Below, in pieces: positions 25,419-33,012 of a stretch of DNA of 48,294 bases. The first letter of the stretch is position 1. Each line of letters starts with the position of its first letter. The DNA lies in IMG/VR virus record IMGVR_UViG_3300020057_000004, positions 1-48,294 of that record. One strand, 5' to 3'. This DNA comes from a virus. Under the pieces are notes generated by a model, which was not told the origin of the DNA, searched no databases, and worked only from the letters and a program-made list of their open reading frames with translations. The translations under genes and the position numbers were made by a program.

Positions 25419-27194
25419 TTACTTGCCTCCCGCCTTCCACTTTGAAAGCATCTCGTATTTCTTTTCTGGTGGTAGTACGTCCCAAAGTTCATTATGCTTT
25501 TCCCAAAAGGATAAGCCCATACCATCGCTGGCGAATCGCATAGCACGCTTACGGTCCTTGGTCATCTTCTCGCCTACCGCCGCCGCAATTTGTGTTTTCT
25601 TGAGAGCAGTGCTCGCATCAGCGGCGTCAAGTTTCGCCTGCCCTAACGGGGTCATCTCTCCCGGTATCGGTGGCGGTGGCGGTGACTGAAAGCCTGGCAC
25701 CGGAACGCGAGGCTGTCCGAATCTGCCCGTACTAGCCTCAAGGGCTGATTGCATATTTCGGTACGGTTTGCCATTGTGCGAGATCGTCCGCTTATGCAGC
25801 CTCTCAGAATATCCTTCGATATTCTTGATATCGCCGCTTGCGAATTTGCCCATGTGCTCACCGGTTTTCCTGTAGTGCTGGATCGCCTGTTCTTCTGTGT
25901 GGTGCTTGCCGTCGAAGATAGTAGGTATCAGCACTTCATACTTGCCGTCGTTGAAGCTCATCGAAAATTCTGTGCCGTAGCTACCATCAGGATTGTCTAC
26001 AATCTGACGCTTAGACAGATCGACGTTGCCTTTCTCTACTAGCCCCGGAAAGCTTTTCACGTCCGCATAGCCCGTCGACGTGCCAATCTTTGTTGCGGCC
26101 GGCGGATTCACCATTCCTTTAGTCCCCGGGACATTTCCGACCTGCATTGATTGCGGCGCGCCTGAACTTAACTGCTTTGCAGTCGGTGGCGGCGGCGGTG
26201 ACTGAAAGCCTGGCACCGGAACGCGAGGCTGTCCGAATCTGCCCGTACTAGCCTCAAAGGCTGATTGCATATTGTTGTACTTGATAGCGGGGTTCGCTTG
26301 CACACTCAGCACTTTAGCCTCAGCTAAGTTCATGCCAGTCGCTTGGTTGATAGCAAAACCAAGCTCCATCTCTCTCAGTTTGGCGTTATAGACTTCAAGC
26401 TGCTTGCCCGACAATGATTGACTCGTGTTCGCAATCTTGTCTTGGATATTGATGCGCTGCTGCCCTTGGTTCTCCAGGGTATCATTTCGCTCAGCCTTAA
26501 TATCAAGCCCGGCCCATAGGCGGTCATCGCTCTTAGATTTCTGCTCGTCACCAGTGATGGACTTAAATAAATCCTTCCAGTCACCACCGAGCCCTTGGTA
26601 CTTTGCTATCTCTGCGAGCAGGTCAGCATTGCCAGTTTGATGCAAACCCTCGGCAAACTTGAGAGCCTCGACTTGTCCGCTTAATTGCAATCTTTGTGCT
26701 TGAGTGTTGGCATAACGATTTCGGCTTTTTAGAGTAAGCATCCGGGTGATAAGCCCGCCATCAGCACCAACGGGTGAACCAGTATCACCACCGCCGAGAT
26801 TGGCAAGTTGCTGCATTATTGCATTACCACTCTCCTGGAGTGCCTTATGAGCAGAGCGTCCTTTGTCGTACTCGTCAAGTAGTTCATGAGTCCGTTTGTA
26901 ATCAGGCTGAGTGTCCATCAAGCCTTGTGCTTGAGTGGCAACACGGTCAGCGCCACCGAATGGATTAGGGTCCATCCGTCCCGCTTGAGCAATGCCTGGT
27001 GTTAAAGGATTCGGAAATGCTATCTGGTCGGTACGAGCAGCATTCATTAATAGTTCAATGTTCGGGTCGGCTTCAGCACCACGCGGAGCCACCGCCTGTG
27101 ACGGCTGGCTAGGGATGGGTACTTGTGAGCGCCCTATCATCATCATCTCCGATGGCGGCGGTGGTGGGACTAGCATCTGCCTGCGATTTACCAT
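25419..27194 (-). CDS. Internal virion protein with inserted mobile phage domain
   Basis: A 591-residue protein. N-terminal ~300 residues: Pro-rich start, then helical, Gln-rich sequence typical of inner-core proteins. Residues ~307-333 and ~479-505 are near-identical (MQSAxEASTGRFGQPRVPVPGFQS then poly-Pro), encoded by 80-bp direct repeats 516 bp apart. Between them is a compact domain (NPDGSYGTEFSMSFNDGKYE, then VLIPTIFDGK, EEQAIQHYRKTGEHMGKFAS) that I know as a recurring unit in phage structural proteins. The layout looks like a domain inserted by repeat-mediated recombination. It is coupled to genes on both sides. Confidence 0.75.
   Translation of the reverse strand: MVNRRQMLVPPPPPSEMMMIGRSQVPIPSQPSQAVAPRGAEADPNIELLMNAARTDQIAFPNPLTPGIAQAGRMDPNPFGGADRVATQAQGLMDTQPDYKRTHELLDEYDKGRSAHKALQESGNAIMQQLANLGGGDTGSPVGADGGLITRMLTLKSRNRYANTQAQRLQLSGQVEALKFAEGLHQTGNADLLAEIAKYQGLGGDWKDLFKSITGDEQKSKSDDRLWAGLDIKAERNDTLENQGQQRINIQDKIANTSQSLSGKQLEVYNAKLREMELGFAINQATGMNLAEAKVLSVQANPAIKYNNMQSAFEASTGRFGQPRVPVPGFQSPPPPPTAKQLSSGAPQSMQVGNVPGTKGMVNPPAATKIGTSTGYADVKSFPGLVEKGNVDLSKRQIVDNPDGSYGTEFSMSFNDGKYEVLIPTIFDGKHHTEEQAIQHYRKTGEHMGKFASGDIKNIEGYSERLHKRTISHNGKPYRNMQSALEASTGRFGQPRVPVPGFQSPPPPPIPGEMTPLGQAKLDAADASTALKKTQIAAAVGEKMTKDRKRAMRFASDGMGLSFWEKHNELWDVLPPEKKYEMLSKWKAGGK
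25678..25757. repeat. 80-bp direct repeat, downstream copy
   Basis: Matches 26194-26273 with a single difference (AGGGC versus AAGGC). Offset 516 bp, a multiple of three. It flanks the inserted domain in the 591-residue virion protein. Confidence 0.95.
26194..26273. repeat. 80-bp direct repeat, upstream copy
   Basis: Partner of 25678-25757, coding for the same Pro-rich segment on the N-terminal side of the inserted domain. Confidence 0.95.
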
Positions 27195-27973
27195 TAGAAT
27201 AAACCCCTACTGCCGATAATCGTTTTCGCCGCATTACCAAGGAAATTCTGATTACCCACACCACGTTGAGTATTTGCCCCGGTTTGCGTACCATAGCCAC
27301 CAAGTTGACCCTGATACCGCCCGAGTGCAAATTGATTCCGGTTTTGATTAGCGCCAAGATTGTAGCTATTCTGCGCCTGATTGTTCTGCATGGCGTAGCT
27401 GTTAGCGGCGTTGGTGCTGTCCTGCGCCAACCCTGCAATGCCCAGCCCGCGATTAACGTCAGACCGGTTCTGCTGTTGCTGCAATCCAATCGGCCCGCTA
27501 TACAATTGACTATAAGCAGCTAATTGATTCTGGAAGTCAGCCTGATTCTGCGCAATACCAGCCTGCCATGAACCAAGCTGATTCATGCCTTGTTGTGCGC
27601 CTTGTTGTGCTCCCAGGTAGCTACTTCCGCCCTGTCCTCTTGCTACTCCGTCCGACAGGCTTTGCGCCAGCCCTGGTTGCGCGTATGCGAGATACGCGTT
27701 CTGAGCGGCTTGCATGTTCTTCTGGGAGTTCGGGCTGTCCTTCAGGCTCAGCCACCCGCTCCCGTAATTGCTCAGGTCCGCGTTTACGCCCTCCCCTAGT
27801 GCGCTTCCCGCCACTTGCTGCGAGTTCTGGACTTGCGGGACTGCTGCCTGCATCCGGGCTAGGTTCTGTTGGTTGCTCTCCCCGTAAGGGTCTTGATATG
27901 CCGGTGCCTGCTGGTATTGCTGCGGGGCTTGATACATCGGCGCGGCGGGCGGCTTCGCGGCTTTTTTCTGCAT
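27194..27973 (-). CDS. Gln/Asn-rich internal virion protein
   Basis: A 259-residue protein very rich in Gln, Asn, Ala and Gly (for example QQYQQAPAYQ, AQNSYNLGANQNRNQ), like inner-core proteins of podoviruses. ATG 27973 has AAGGA eight bases upstream. Its first ~117 codons overlap, in another frame, the C-terminal end of the acetyltransferase-like gene (27621-27973). The last base overlaps the next start. Confidence 0.75.
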   Translation of the reverse strand: MQKKAAKPPAAPMYQAPQQYQQAPAYQDPYGESNQQNLARMQAAVPQVQNSQQVAGSALGEGVNADLSNYGSGWLSLKDSPNSQKNMQAAQNAYLAYAQPGLAQSLSDGVARGQGGSSYLGAQQGAQQGMNQLGSWQAGIAQNQADFQNQLAAYSQLYSGPIGLQQQQNRSDVNRGLGIAGLAQDSTNAANSYAMQNNQAQNSYNLGANQNRNQFALGRYQGQLGGYGTQTGANTQRGVGNQNFLGNAAKTIIGSRGLF

Positions 27974-28592
27974 TGAGATATTCCTTGGGTAGATACAGAG
28001 GGTTTATCTTCTCTACTGTAATAATATCCGTCAGGGTGCCTTTGAACAAACCATCTAGTGGCGATTGCCCTGAAACGGTGAACCCGCACCGCCACAGCGT
28101 CCTTTGCGCCGGTATATTTTCAGACGAAAACTGCGCTTTGATTTTCCTGAGCCCTAAGCCTATCGGCGTGTGCATCTGGCTCGGTGTGCTTTCCGGGTTC
28201 CAAGGGGTGAAGCAGTATTCTAGTATCTGAGCAAGCTGCTTCGCGCATGGGTACTTGCCCCGGTATTTCGGAACCGTGTACCCCTCCATCCAAGCATCAC
28301 GGCCCGGACGAACATCACGAAGTAGCACAAAGCCCACCGGCTCCCGCGTCCCGTCTTCCGCCTCGGCCATGCATCCGAACAGCTCACCCGTTTCCATAGC
28401 GCCCCGAACCACTTCGGGAAAAGGGATGTCGAGATTGGTGTCATCCGTGAAATACTTCTCGCGCATCGCATCTTGAAGTAGTGGCAATATCCATTGAATG
28501 TCTTCCAGCCGTTTCGTCCATGCCTCTTTCTGCTGCCCTTCGTGTAGCAGGCTAATGCGATAACCGCTATATCTGCGTGGATTGATATACAT
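27621..28592 (-). CDS. GNAT-like acetyltransferase with long disordered tail
   Basis: A 323-residue protein. Residues ~30-205 resemble a GNAT fold: a strand pair (ELFGCMAEAEDGTREPVGFV), a central helix after YRGKYPCAKQLAQI and a C-terminal RTLWRCGF, as in acyl-CoA acyltransferases. The last ~115 residues are low-complexity Arg/Ser/Pro/Gly and coincide with the overlapping virion gene in another frame, so this tail may be a by-product of overprinting. ATG 28592 overlaps the upstream stop (TAATG); an in-frame start at 28610 is possible. Substrate unknown. Confidence 0.6.
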   Translation of the reverse strand: MYINPRRYSGYRISLLHEGQQKEAWTKRLEDIQWILPLLQDAMREKYFTDDTNLDIPFPEVVRGAMETGELFGCMAEAEDGTREPVGFVLLRDVRPGRDAWMEGYTVPKYRGKYPCAKQLAQILEYCFTPWNPESTPSQMHTPIGLGLRKIKAQFSSENIPAQRTLWRCGFTVSGQSPLDGLFKGTLTDIITVEKINPLYLPKEYLNAEKSREAARRADVSSPAAIPAGTGISRPLRGEQPTEPSPDAGSSPASPELAASGGKRTRGGRKRGPEQLRERVAEPEGQPELPEEHASRSERVSRIRATRAGAKPVGRSSKRTGRK

Positions 28593-29488
28593 TATCCGAT
28601 TACCTTGCATTCATCATTCAACAGCTTAGATGTGTTATTTGTCCTGATACCACATTTGGTGCATTCACTTTTGCGCACCACTATGCCGGGCATATTCTCG
28701 TTTTCTACGGTGACGGTTTTCCAGGTGTGCCCAAGCATGGGTTCGTTTTTTGGCTCAACGTCAAAGACTGTATCGAATCCGAACAACTCAACATCCTCGC
28801 CGTCTCTTCCCGTTCCAAGCGAGTTACCAAAAATTTCGAGAACCTCCCTTCGGTTGATGTCAACGCCTCCTACATTGAGCGCGTCCTTGAGCGCAACAAT
28901 TGGCATAGGGCACTCGGTTCGTGGCGGATATGCTCGCGGGGGGATGCTATAGCTTCCATCAGCCTGAGGCTCAAGCTCAACCACTCGCCCATCGCGTTTC
29001 ACTGCCTCCAATACCTTTGTCATTTTATCAACAGAGCCAGACGTAAGGTACATCTTACGTTCCTCTTTAGTCATCGTTATTTGAATACTCCCGGCCGCAC
29101 CGAGCAGGTCTGCGATAGTTCCAGCCGGGTTTTCTTCGGCTTGAACAGCAGCTATAGCCTTGAGCTGCGCACCACATACGTACCCAAGTGTATTCATCGC
29201 TTCACGGCTGACAATCTCATTATCCGTACCGCTGCCATGAACAAAGGCGTTAATCGCTTCATTCAAGAAATTCACCAGGCCACTATTGGTAGTGATGTCG
29301 TGACGCTTACCTTGGAATCTGTTAGCTGACTCCTCAAGTAGCGCATTGCGTATCTCAGACAGGGGGCGCTTGTCGCCCTCTGATACTTTCACCAAAACAG
29401 TATGCTCGATACTATCGACGGCTACGAGGCTTTGGCTTGGCGGCTTTTTTGGCTTGAGTGGCTTTTGGTTTCGTGGCTTTGCTCGCAA
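28592..29488 (-). CDS. Unknown protein with C-terminal zinc knuckle
   Basis: A 298-residue protein with a basic N-terminus (RNQKPLKPKKPPSQS), helical middle and a C-terminal SECTKCGIRTNN followed by a later Cys, half of a zinc-ribbon pattern. The start is TTG 29488, with AAGG upstream, overlapping the preceding gene by 77 bases; no other start codon was found nearer to 29412. It is upstream of the acetyltransferase-like and virion genes. It could be a small terminase or head factor, but nothing specific shows it. Confidence 0.55.
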   Translation of the reverse strand: MRAKPRNQKPLKPKKPPSQSLVAVDSIEHTVLVKVSEGDKRPLSEIRNALLEESANRFQGKRHDITTNSGLVNFLNEAINAFVHGSGTDNEIVSREAMNTLGYVCGAQLKAIAAVQAEENPAGTIADLLGAAGSIQITMTKEERKMYLTSGSVDKMTKVLEAVKRDGRVVELEPQADGSYSIPPRAYPPRTECPMPIVALKDALNVGGVDINRREVLEIFGNSLGTGRDGEDVELFGFDTVFDVEPKNEPMLGHTWKTVTVENENMPGIVVRKSECTKCGIRTNNTSKLLNDECKVIG

Positions 29489-30005
29489 TTGCTTTTACCT
29501 TCGGTGGTGCCAGTATCGCCCGCTTAACTGGTGCTGGCTTCTTACTGGTAAGTGATACCACTGCTTTTACCTTTGGTGGTAGTATCATCTGAGATTGAAT
29601 CTGTAGCGTCATCAATTGAACAAATGATTCAACTGTGGCGCACAACTTATCAATCTTGGCGCTGTCGCTGCTGGCTGCCAGCTTCTCAGCTCGAACCTCC
29701 TCCGGTATCAAGGCATCAAGCGTATCGGTATCGCGCAGCTCTCGAACTTGGCTGCCGTAAGAAATAACAGATTGTCCATCGGCGGCACGCTTTGCCATCA
29801 GTTCGCCATTCTCCTCTTTGATTGCCTCGACACACTCAATGCAGGATTGCATCGGTGTGTTATGCAATCCGCCGCGCGCCGTTTCCTCCCAGAGGAATAC
29901 AAGTTCCGCGCACGGAACCTGCACTACATCCTCTTCGCAGGACTGGCATACAAATTTGTATCCTGAATCGGGCGACTTAACGCTGCCCTTATTTCTTCTC
30001 GCCAT
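29412..30005 (-). CDS. Zinc-binding protein with histone H1-like tail
   Basis: A 197-residue protein. Residues ~19-58 contain CQSC and CIEC pairs, a likely zinc site. The C-terminal ~60 residues are Lys/Ala/Pro-rich (SKATKPKATQAKKAAKPKPR), like histone H1 or bacterial nucleoid proteins, so DNA binding is plausible. ATG 30005 overlaps the upstream gene by 17 bases. Function inferred from composition. Confidence 0.65.
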   Translation of the reverse strand: MARRNKGSVKSPDSGYKFVCQSCEEDVVQVPCAELVFLWEETARGGLHNTPMQSCIECVEAIKEENGELMAKRAADGQSVISYGSQVRELRDTDTLDALIPEEVRAEKLAASSDSAKIDKLCATVESFVQLMTLQIQSQMILPPKVKAVVSLTSKKPAPVKRAILAPPKVKAIASKATKPKATQAKKAAKPKPRSRR

Positions 30006-30501
30006 CTCTGTGGTGTCCTTGTTGAATCAGGAATCTCCTGAGGTTAATCAGCTCCATATCGGACTGCTTGAAGCGCTGAGCAATCAACGTGCCAAGCGTG
30101 CCACCACCATTCAGTGCGCGACATTCAGCCCATAGAATCTTCTGAAACTCAGTCAAAACTTCCAAAAATGGCGGGCGATACGCTTCGAAGGATTTGACAA
30201 ATGCATCTGGCTCTGGTCCTACAAATTCGTCAATCTCAATCTCGTCCTCCGTAGGGGTGGGGGCATTCAATACTGGGCCTACGAACTCGACAATCTCCGG
30301 CTTTGGGAATAACACGTCAAGAGCTGCCTCTTGTTTTACCTCAAGTGCCTCGGCTGCCGTAGACTCCACGCCAATTGCAGGCAAAGCAAGTTCTTCCGGC
30401 GTATGATTCTCCGAACTGGTCCCGGCAGAAGATTGGTTCAAGTTGCTCTCCACACTTGCGACAACATCCGTCTTGGTTTTCTTCACTTTTATTTCGGTCA
30501 T
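29989..30501 (-). CDS. Acidic protein with duplicated EFVGP motif
   Basis: A 170-residue protein: a disordered N-terminus, then PEIVEFVGPVL and EIDEFVGPEPDAF about 20 residues apart, then a helical C-terminal domain (FLEVLTEFQKILWAECRALN). GAGG lies upstream of ATG 30501. The first ~54 codons are shared with the zinc-ribbon ORF at 30341 in another frame, so a later start is possible. Confidence 0.55.
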   Translation of the reverse strand: MTEIKVKKTKTDVVASVESNLNQSSAGTSSENHTPEELALPAIGVESTAAEALEVKQEAALDVLFPKPEIVEFVGPVLNAPTPTEDEIEIDEFVGPEPDAFVKSFEAYRPPFLEVLTEFQKILWAECRALNGGGTLGTLIAQRFKQSDMELINLRRFLIQQGHHRDGEKK

Positions 30502-30529
30502 TTGGTTTAGCCTCTTTTTCGTCGTGCAT
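30341..30529 (-). CDS. 62-residue zinc-ribbon protein overlapping another gene
   Basis: A four-cysteine ribbon: CRKCGEQLEPIFC, then TCFACNWRG, i.e. CxxC and CxxC about 20 residues apart with the aromatic and glycine placement of small ribbons. AAGGAG lies four bases before ATG 30529. It ends with a 23-base overlap at its start with the 144-residue gene and overlaps most of the N-terminus of the 170-residue gene in another frame. The conserved spacing argues that it is real; which of the two frames is translated here needs comparison. Confidence 0.5.
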   Translation of the reverse strand: MHDEKEAKPNDRNKSEENQDGCCRKCGEQLEPIFCRDQFGESYAGRTCFACNWRGVYGSRGT

Positions 30530-30941
30530 CTCGCTCCTTAATAATCTGCTTCAGGAGTGTTCCAACTTCTTTGTTTCGTTTGCCGTCATACACCTGGCGA
30601 ATACCAGGCAATGCGTCTTCCGGTTCCCAACCGCACACGGTCAGATAGAACGCGAATTGGTCGCTTTCTATCCAGTTTTTGACGTGCTTTCGAGCGGTTG
30701 AAAGAATATTTTCATGGTCATGTTGCTTGTGCCACATCATTATTCTGAAGTGTCGCCACTGTGAAGTGGCGATTTTGTAGCAGTCCACGACTGTCGTATA
30801 GAGCAGCTCCCAGGCTATCAGCTCCTCGAAGTCCATCAACCGAACGGATTGCTTGGTTACAATTTTACTGCCCAGTGCGACAGGCGGTAAATTGCTTCTG
30901 AGTTCCGTCCCGTTACCGTGGTTCTCGTGGATAATCGACAA
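30507..30941 (-). CDS. Unknown 144-residue protein
   Basis: A mostly helical protein with many Trp and His residues (TSQWRHFRIMMWHKQHDHEN) and a basic C-terminus (KERDARRKRG). No family recognised. The start is TTG 30941, with no strong ribosome site; a later ATG (30836) would give a shorter product. It lies in the accessory part of the leftward block. Confidence 0.5.
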   Translation of the reverse strand: MSIIHENHGNGTELRSNLPPVALGSKIVTKQSVRLMDFEELIAWELLYTTVVDCYKIATSQWRHFRIMMWHKQHDHENILSTARKHVKNWIESDQFAFYLTVCGWEPEDALPGIRQVYDGKRNKEVGTLLKQIIKERDARRKRG

Positions 30942-31028
30942 GGTGTAGCTCTAAAATCGGTCAGCTATTGTTTTGTTGAACTATCGCGGATACGCCAGAG
31001 TGGTGGCACGTCTCATCGTTTAGGTGGT

Positions 31029-31370
31029 TTAGCCCTTGCGGAACTGTTCGACATTCGGCGGTGGCTCATCCGGTATCGGATATTGTTCGCGAATCTCGTT
31101 AAGCTCAGCTATTCTCGCGTTTTCGTCTACAATAGTTGCATCAGCAAAAGCAGCCAGCAAGCCGGGTAAATTGCCAACAGCACGACAAGCGATACAGATA
31201 AAGAAGTAGTTTGCAGGAATGCGTAAAATAAACAGCTCAACACCACACGAATTACACTGCGCCGTGATGTTCGTAGCATTACAAACCACCACCTGGAAGC
31301 GCTTCTCCCGGCCCAGCGAAGGAACCATAGATGTCACCTTTGGTACTGGTACTTGATTGGGTTTGTTCAT
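31029..31370 (-). CDS. Small zinc-knuckle protein
   Basis: A 113-residue protein with AQCNSCGVELF and FFICIACRAVGN, two CxxC pairs ~22 residues apart as in a zinc ribbon. The C-terminus is acidic and Pro-rich. ATG 31370 or ATG 31328 (AAGGTG upstream) may be used; the latter reduces the overlap with the upstream gene to 50 bases. Unknown function, perhaps a protein-protein or nucleic-acid adaptor. Confidence 0.6.
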   Translation of the reverse strand: MNKPNQVPVPKVTSMVPSLGREKRFQVVVCNATNITAQCNSCGVELFILRIPANYFFICIACRAVGNLPGLLAAFADATIVDENARIAELNEIREQYPIPDEPPPNVEQFRKG

Positions 31371-31617
31371 TTAATTGCCTGCCGTATAAGCGATACCGCT
31401 CGGTGTACTGATTCATTTCTTTGATTTTTCGTTGACGGAGCTTGACGTACTCTCTTGGTATCAGGCGGTTGCCCGCAAGGTCGGTGAGATTCTTGTTGCC
31501 TAGAAATAATTCGCGCTTCCTGATTTCCGCAAGTAGCTGCTCTTGAATCTCAATGCAAGATTCACGCGATTGCGTGAGTGGGTCGAGGTCCATCAGTGAT
31601 TCAATAATACTTCTCAT
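31279..31617 (-). CDS. Unknown 112-residue protein
   Basis: A helical, charged protein with a Leu-rich centre (IEIQEQLLAEIRKRELFLGN) and a basic helix (REYVKLRQRKIKEMNQYTER), ending in a Gly-rich tail. ATG 31617 is chosen; a TTG at 31668 would extend it by 17 residues. The tail overlaps the next gene's N-terminus. No family recognised. Confidence 0.5.
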   Translation of the reverse strand: MRSIIESLMDLDPLTQSRESCIEIQEQLLAEIRKRELFLGNKNLTDLAGNRLIPREYVKLRQRKIKEMNQYTERYRLYGRQLNEQTQSSTSTKGDIYGSFAGPGEALPGGGL

Positions 31618-31721
31618 CAGGTGCGAATGATTTCCTTTATGTGGTGAAGAATAACAGCTTATTTCCAAATTGCAAGCAATACGGATTTCCAGATGTACTC
31701 GAAGTAAGAATGCTTAGCCAT

Positions 31722-32117
31722 TTATTGCCGTACCTGAGTGGTGCCTTCTGGCTCAGGGGTGTATTCAGCGCAAACACCACAGAAGTTCCAGCCTTGGCCC
31801 TCAAGCCAGCGCATCACGGGTGGTGCCACCTCATGTCCTTCGCGCTTACAGCAACCACATTCAAAGCCAAAGCTGGTATTTTGCAAATAAAGCGTGCTGA
31901 ATCGCTTCAAGGCCTTACCAAGCCGTTTATTCTCTTGGCTCATGTCTTGATACATATTCGAGAGCCATGTATAGGCTGCTTGTCGCGTGTTGCGCTCAGC
32001 GATATGCTCAGAAGCAGGTATTGACCACCACTGAATGACAGCGAGGGCTTCCGGGGCTATAAGCAGCTTCAGGAGCGCCTTGATTTTAGTTAGCATAGAT
32101 TTTTTCCAATTGTCCAT
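31722..32117 (-). CDS. Small cysteine-rich protein
   Basis: A 131-residue protein with an N-terminal helix, then FECGCCKREGHE and WNFCGVCAEY, together a likely CxxC/CxxC zinc site. It overlaps the upstream gene by 32 bases. Unknown function. Confidence 0.6.
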   Translation of the reverse strand: MDNWKKSMLTKIKALLKLLIAPEALAVIQWWSIPASEHIAERNTRQAAYTWLSNMYQDMSQENKRLGKALKRFSTLYLQNTSFGFECGCCKREGHEVAPPVMRWLEGQGWNFCGVCAEYTPEPEGTTQVRQ

Positions 32118-32502
32118 TGACTGCTTCGATGGCAGTTAGCAGGGATTTGGTTATCGTCTGAGTGATTTCCACACGTACCCCTTTCAGGCTTTCTCTTGTT
32201 TGATTCTTGGCAGCATTTATGTCGCCATTTAATTGCATGATGGTGGTATCACGCGATGCCACCATATTCATCAGTTTGATTTTCTCGGCTCGCTCGTGTT
32301 CTAGTGTCTTGCGACATTCTTCATATTCACGCGCACATCGCGTCATTAAGTAAGAATCAGTGCGGTGAAAGGTGCCCTTAAGGGTGACGGTCGTATTTTG
32401 GATACGGACTTTGGTTCCTTCACCGAAGTCGATTTCTTTTGAGGCTTCAGACAATAATCGTAGGTTCATCGGCGCTCCATCCTTGGTTATCACAGACGGC
32501 AT
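32086..32502 (-). CDS. Coiled-coil protein
   Basis: A 138-residue protein: N-terminal beta segment (GEGTKVRIQNTTVTLKGTFH) followed by a long charged coiled coil (AREYEECRKTLEHERAEKIK onward). A second ATG at 32469 is possible. Translationally linked to neighbours. Unknown function. Confidence 0.6.
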   Translation of the reverse strand: MPSVITKDGAPMNLRLLSEASKEIDFGEGTKVRIQNTTVTLKGTFHRTDSYLMTRCAREYEECRKTLEHERAEKIKLMNMVASRDTTIMQLNGDINAAKNQTRESLKGVRVEITQTITKSLLTAIEAVNGQLEKIYAN

Positions 32503-32683
32503 CGAATGCCGCCAGGCGGGTTTCTATTTTGTAGGCGTTGAAGTCTGCACGCAGGGCGGTCAGGACATCAGTATTGGGTGCTTCTTTCTTTTGTTCAAGA
32601 TGCAGGGTGATAAGTAGTTGCCTGCATTTCTCAAATGGTGTCAGTGGGTCGGGCTGATTGTGGTAGCCGTAGTATCCGTTCAT
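32447..32683 (-). CDS. Unknown 78-residue protein
   Basis: A protein starting MNGYYGYHNQPDPLTPFEKC with helical content; the phrase TPFEKCRQLLITL and TALRADFNAYKIE suggest a small helical fold. ATG 32683 forms an ATGA overlap with the preceding stop and has GAGG eight bases upstream, which decides this start over the longer open frame. Confidence 0.65.
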   Translation of the reverse strand: MNGYYGYHNQPDPLTPFEKCRQLLITLHLEQKKEAPNTDVLTALRADFNAYKIETRLAAFDAVCDNQGWSADEPTIIV

Positions 32684-33012
32684 GACGAACCTCTTGAGCG
32701 CCGTGATGGTTTTATTGTTATCGAAGTCCACCGCGTCCAGTAGTCGCATCCCACGTCGTACAAGTAATTGAATCCATTTTTGCAAGGGACGAAGTGCCCG
32801 AATAGGCGATAGAAAAGTTGCTGCGAGCGATTGCAATCTTCGAGCGCTAGCCGTGATTCTTCGAATGTTTCCCCGTCGTGGTATCGCTGTCGAGCCTCTT
32901 TGATTTGTTTGATGAGGAAAGCAGCATCGCCGGCGCGGAGTCCGTCAGTTTGTTTAGCCACGATGTTGAGCCAAACCGGGGTGCATGTGGTGGTAGGCGG
33001 TAAGTTGTGCAT
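32680..33012 (-). CDS. Unknown 110-residue protein
   Basis: A charged helical protein (IKQIKEARQRYHDGETFEES) with a basic C-terminus (TIKPSRRSRGSS). It overlaps the upstream HTH-like gene by 59 bases and the downstream ATG by ATGA. No family recognised. Confidence 0.55.
   Translation of the reverse strand: MHNLPPTTTCTPVWLNIVAKQTDGLRAGDAAFLIKQIKEARQRYHDGETFEESRLALEDCNRSQQLFYRLFGHFVPCKNGFNYLYDVGCDYWTRWTSITIKPSRRSRGSS

Noticed and set aside
30942-30960. Minus-strand TTTTAGAGCTA, matching the start of a Cas9-type CRISPR repeat
   Set aside because: A single occurrence with no array, spacers or cas genes; short chance match.
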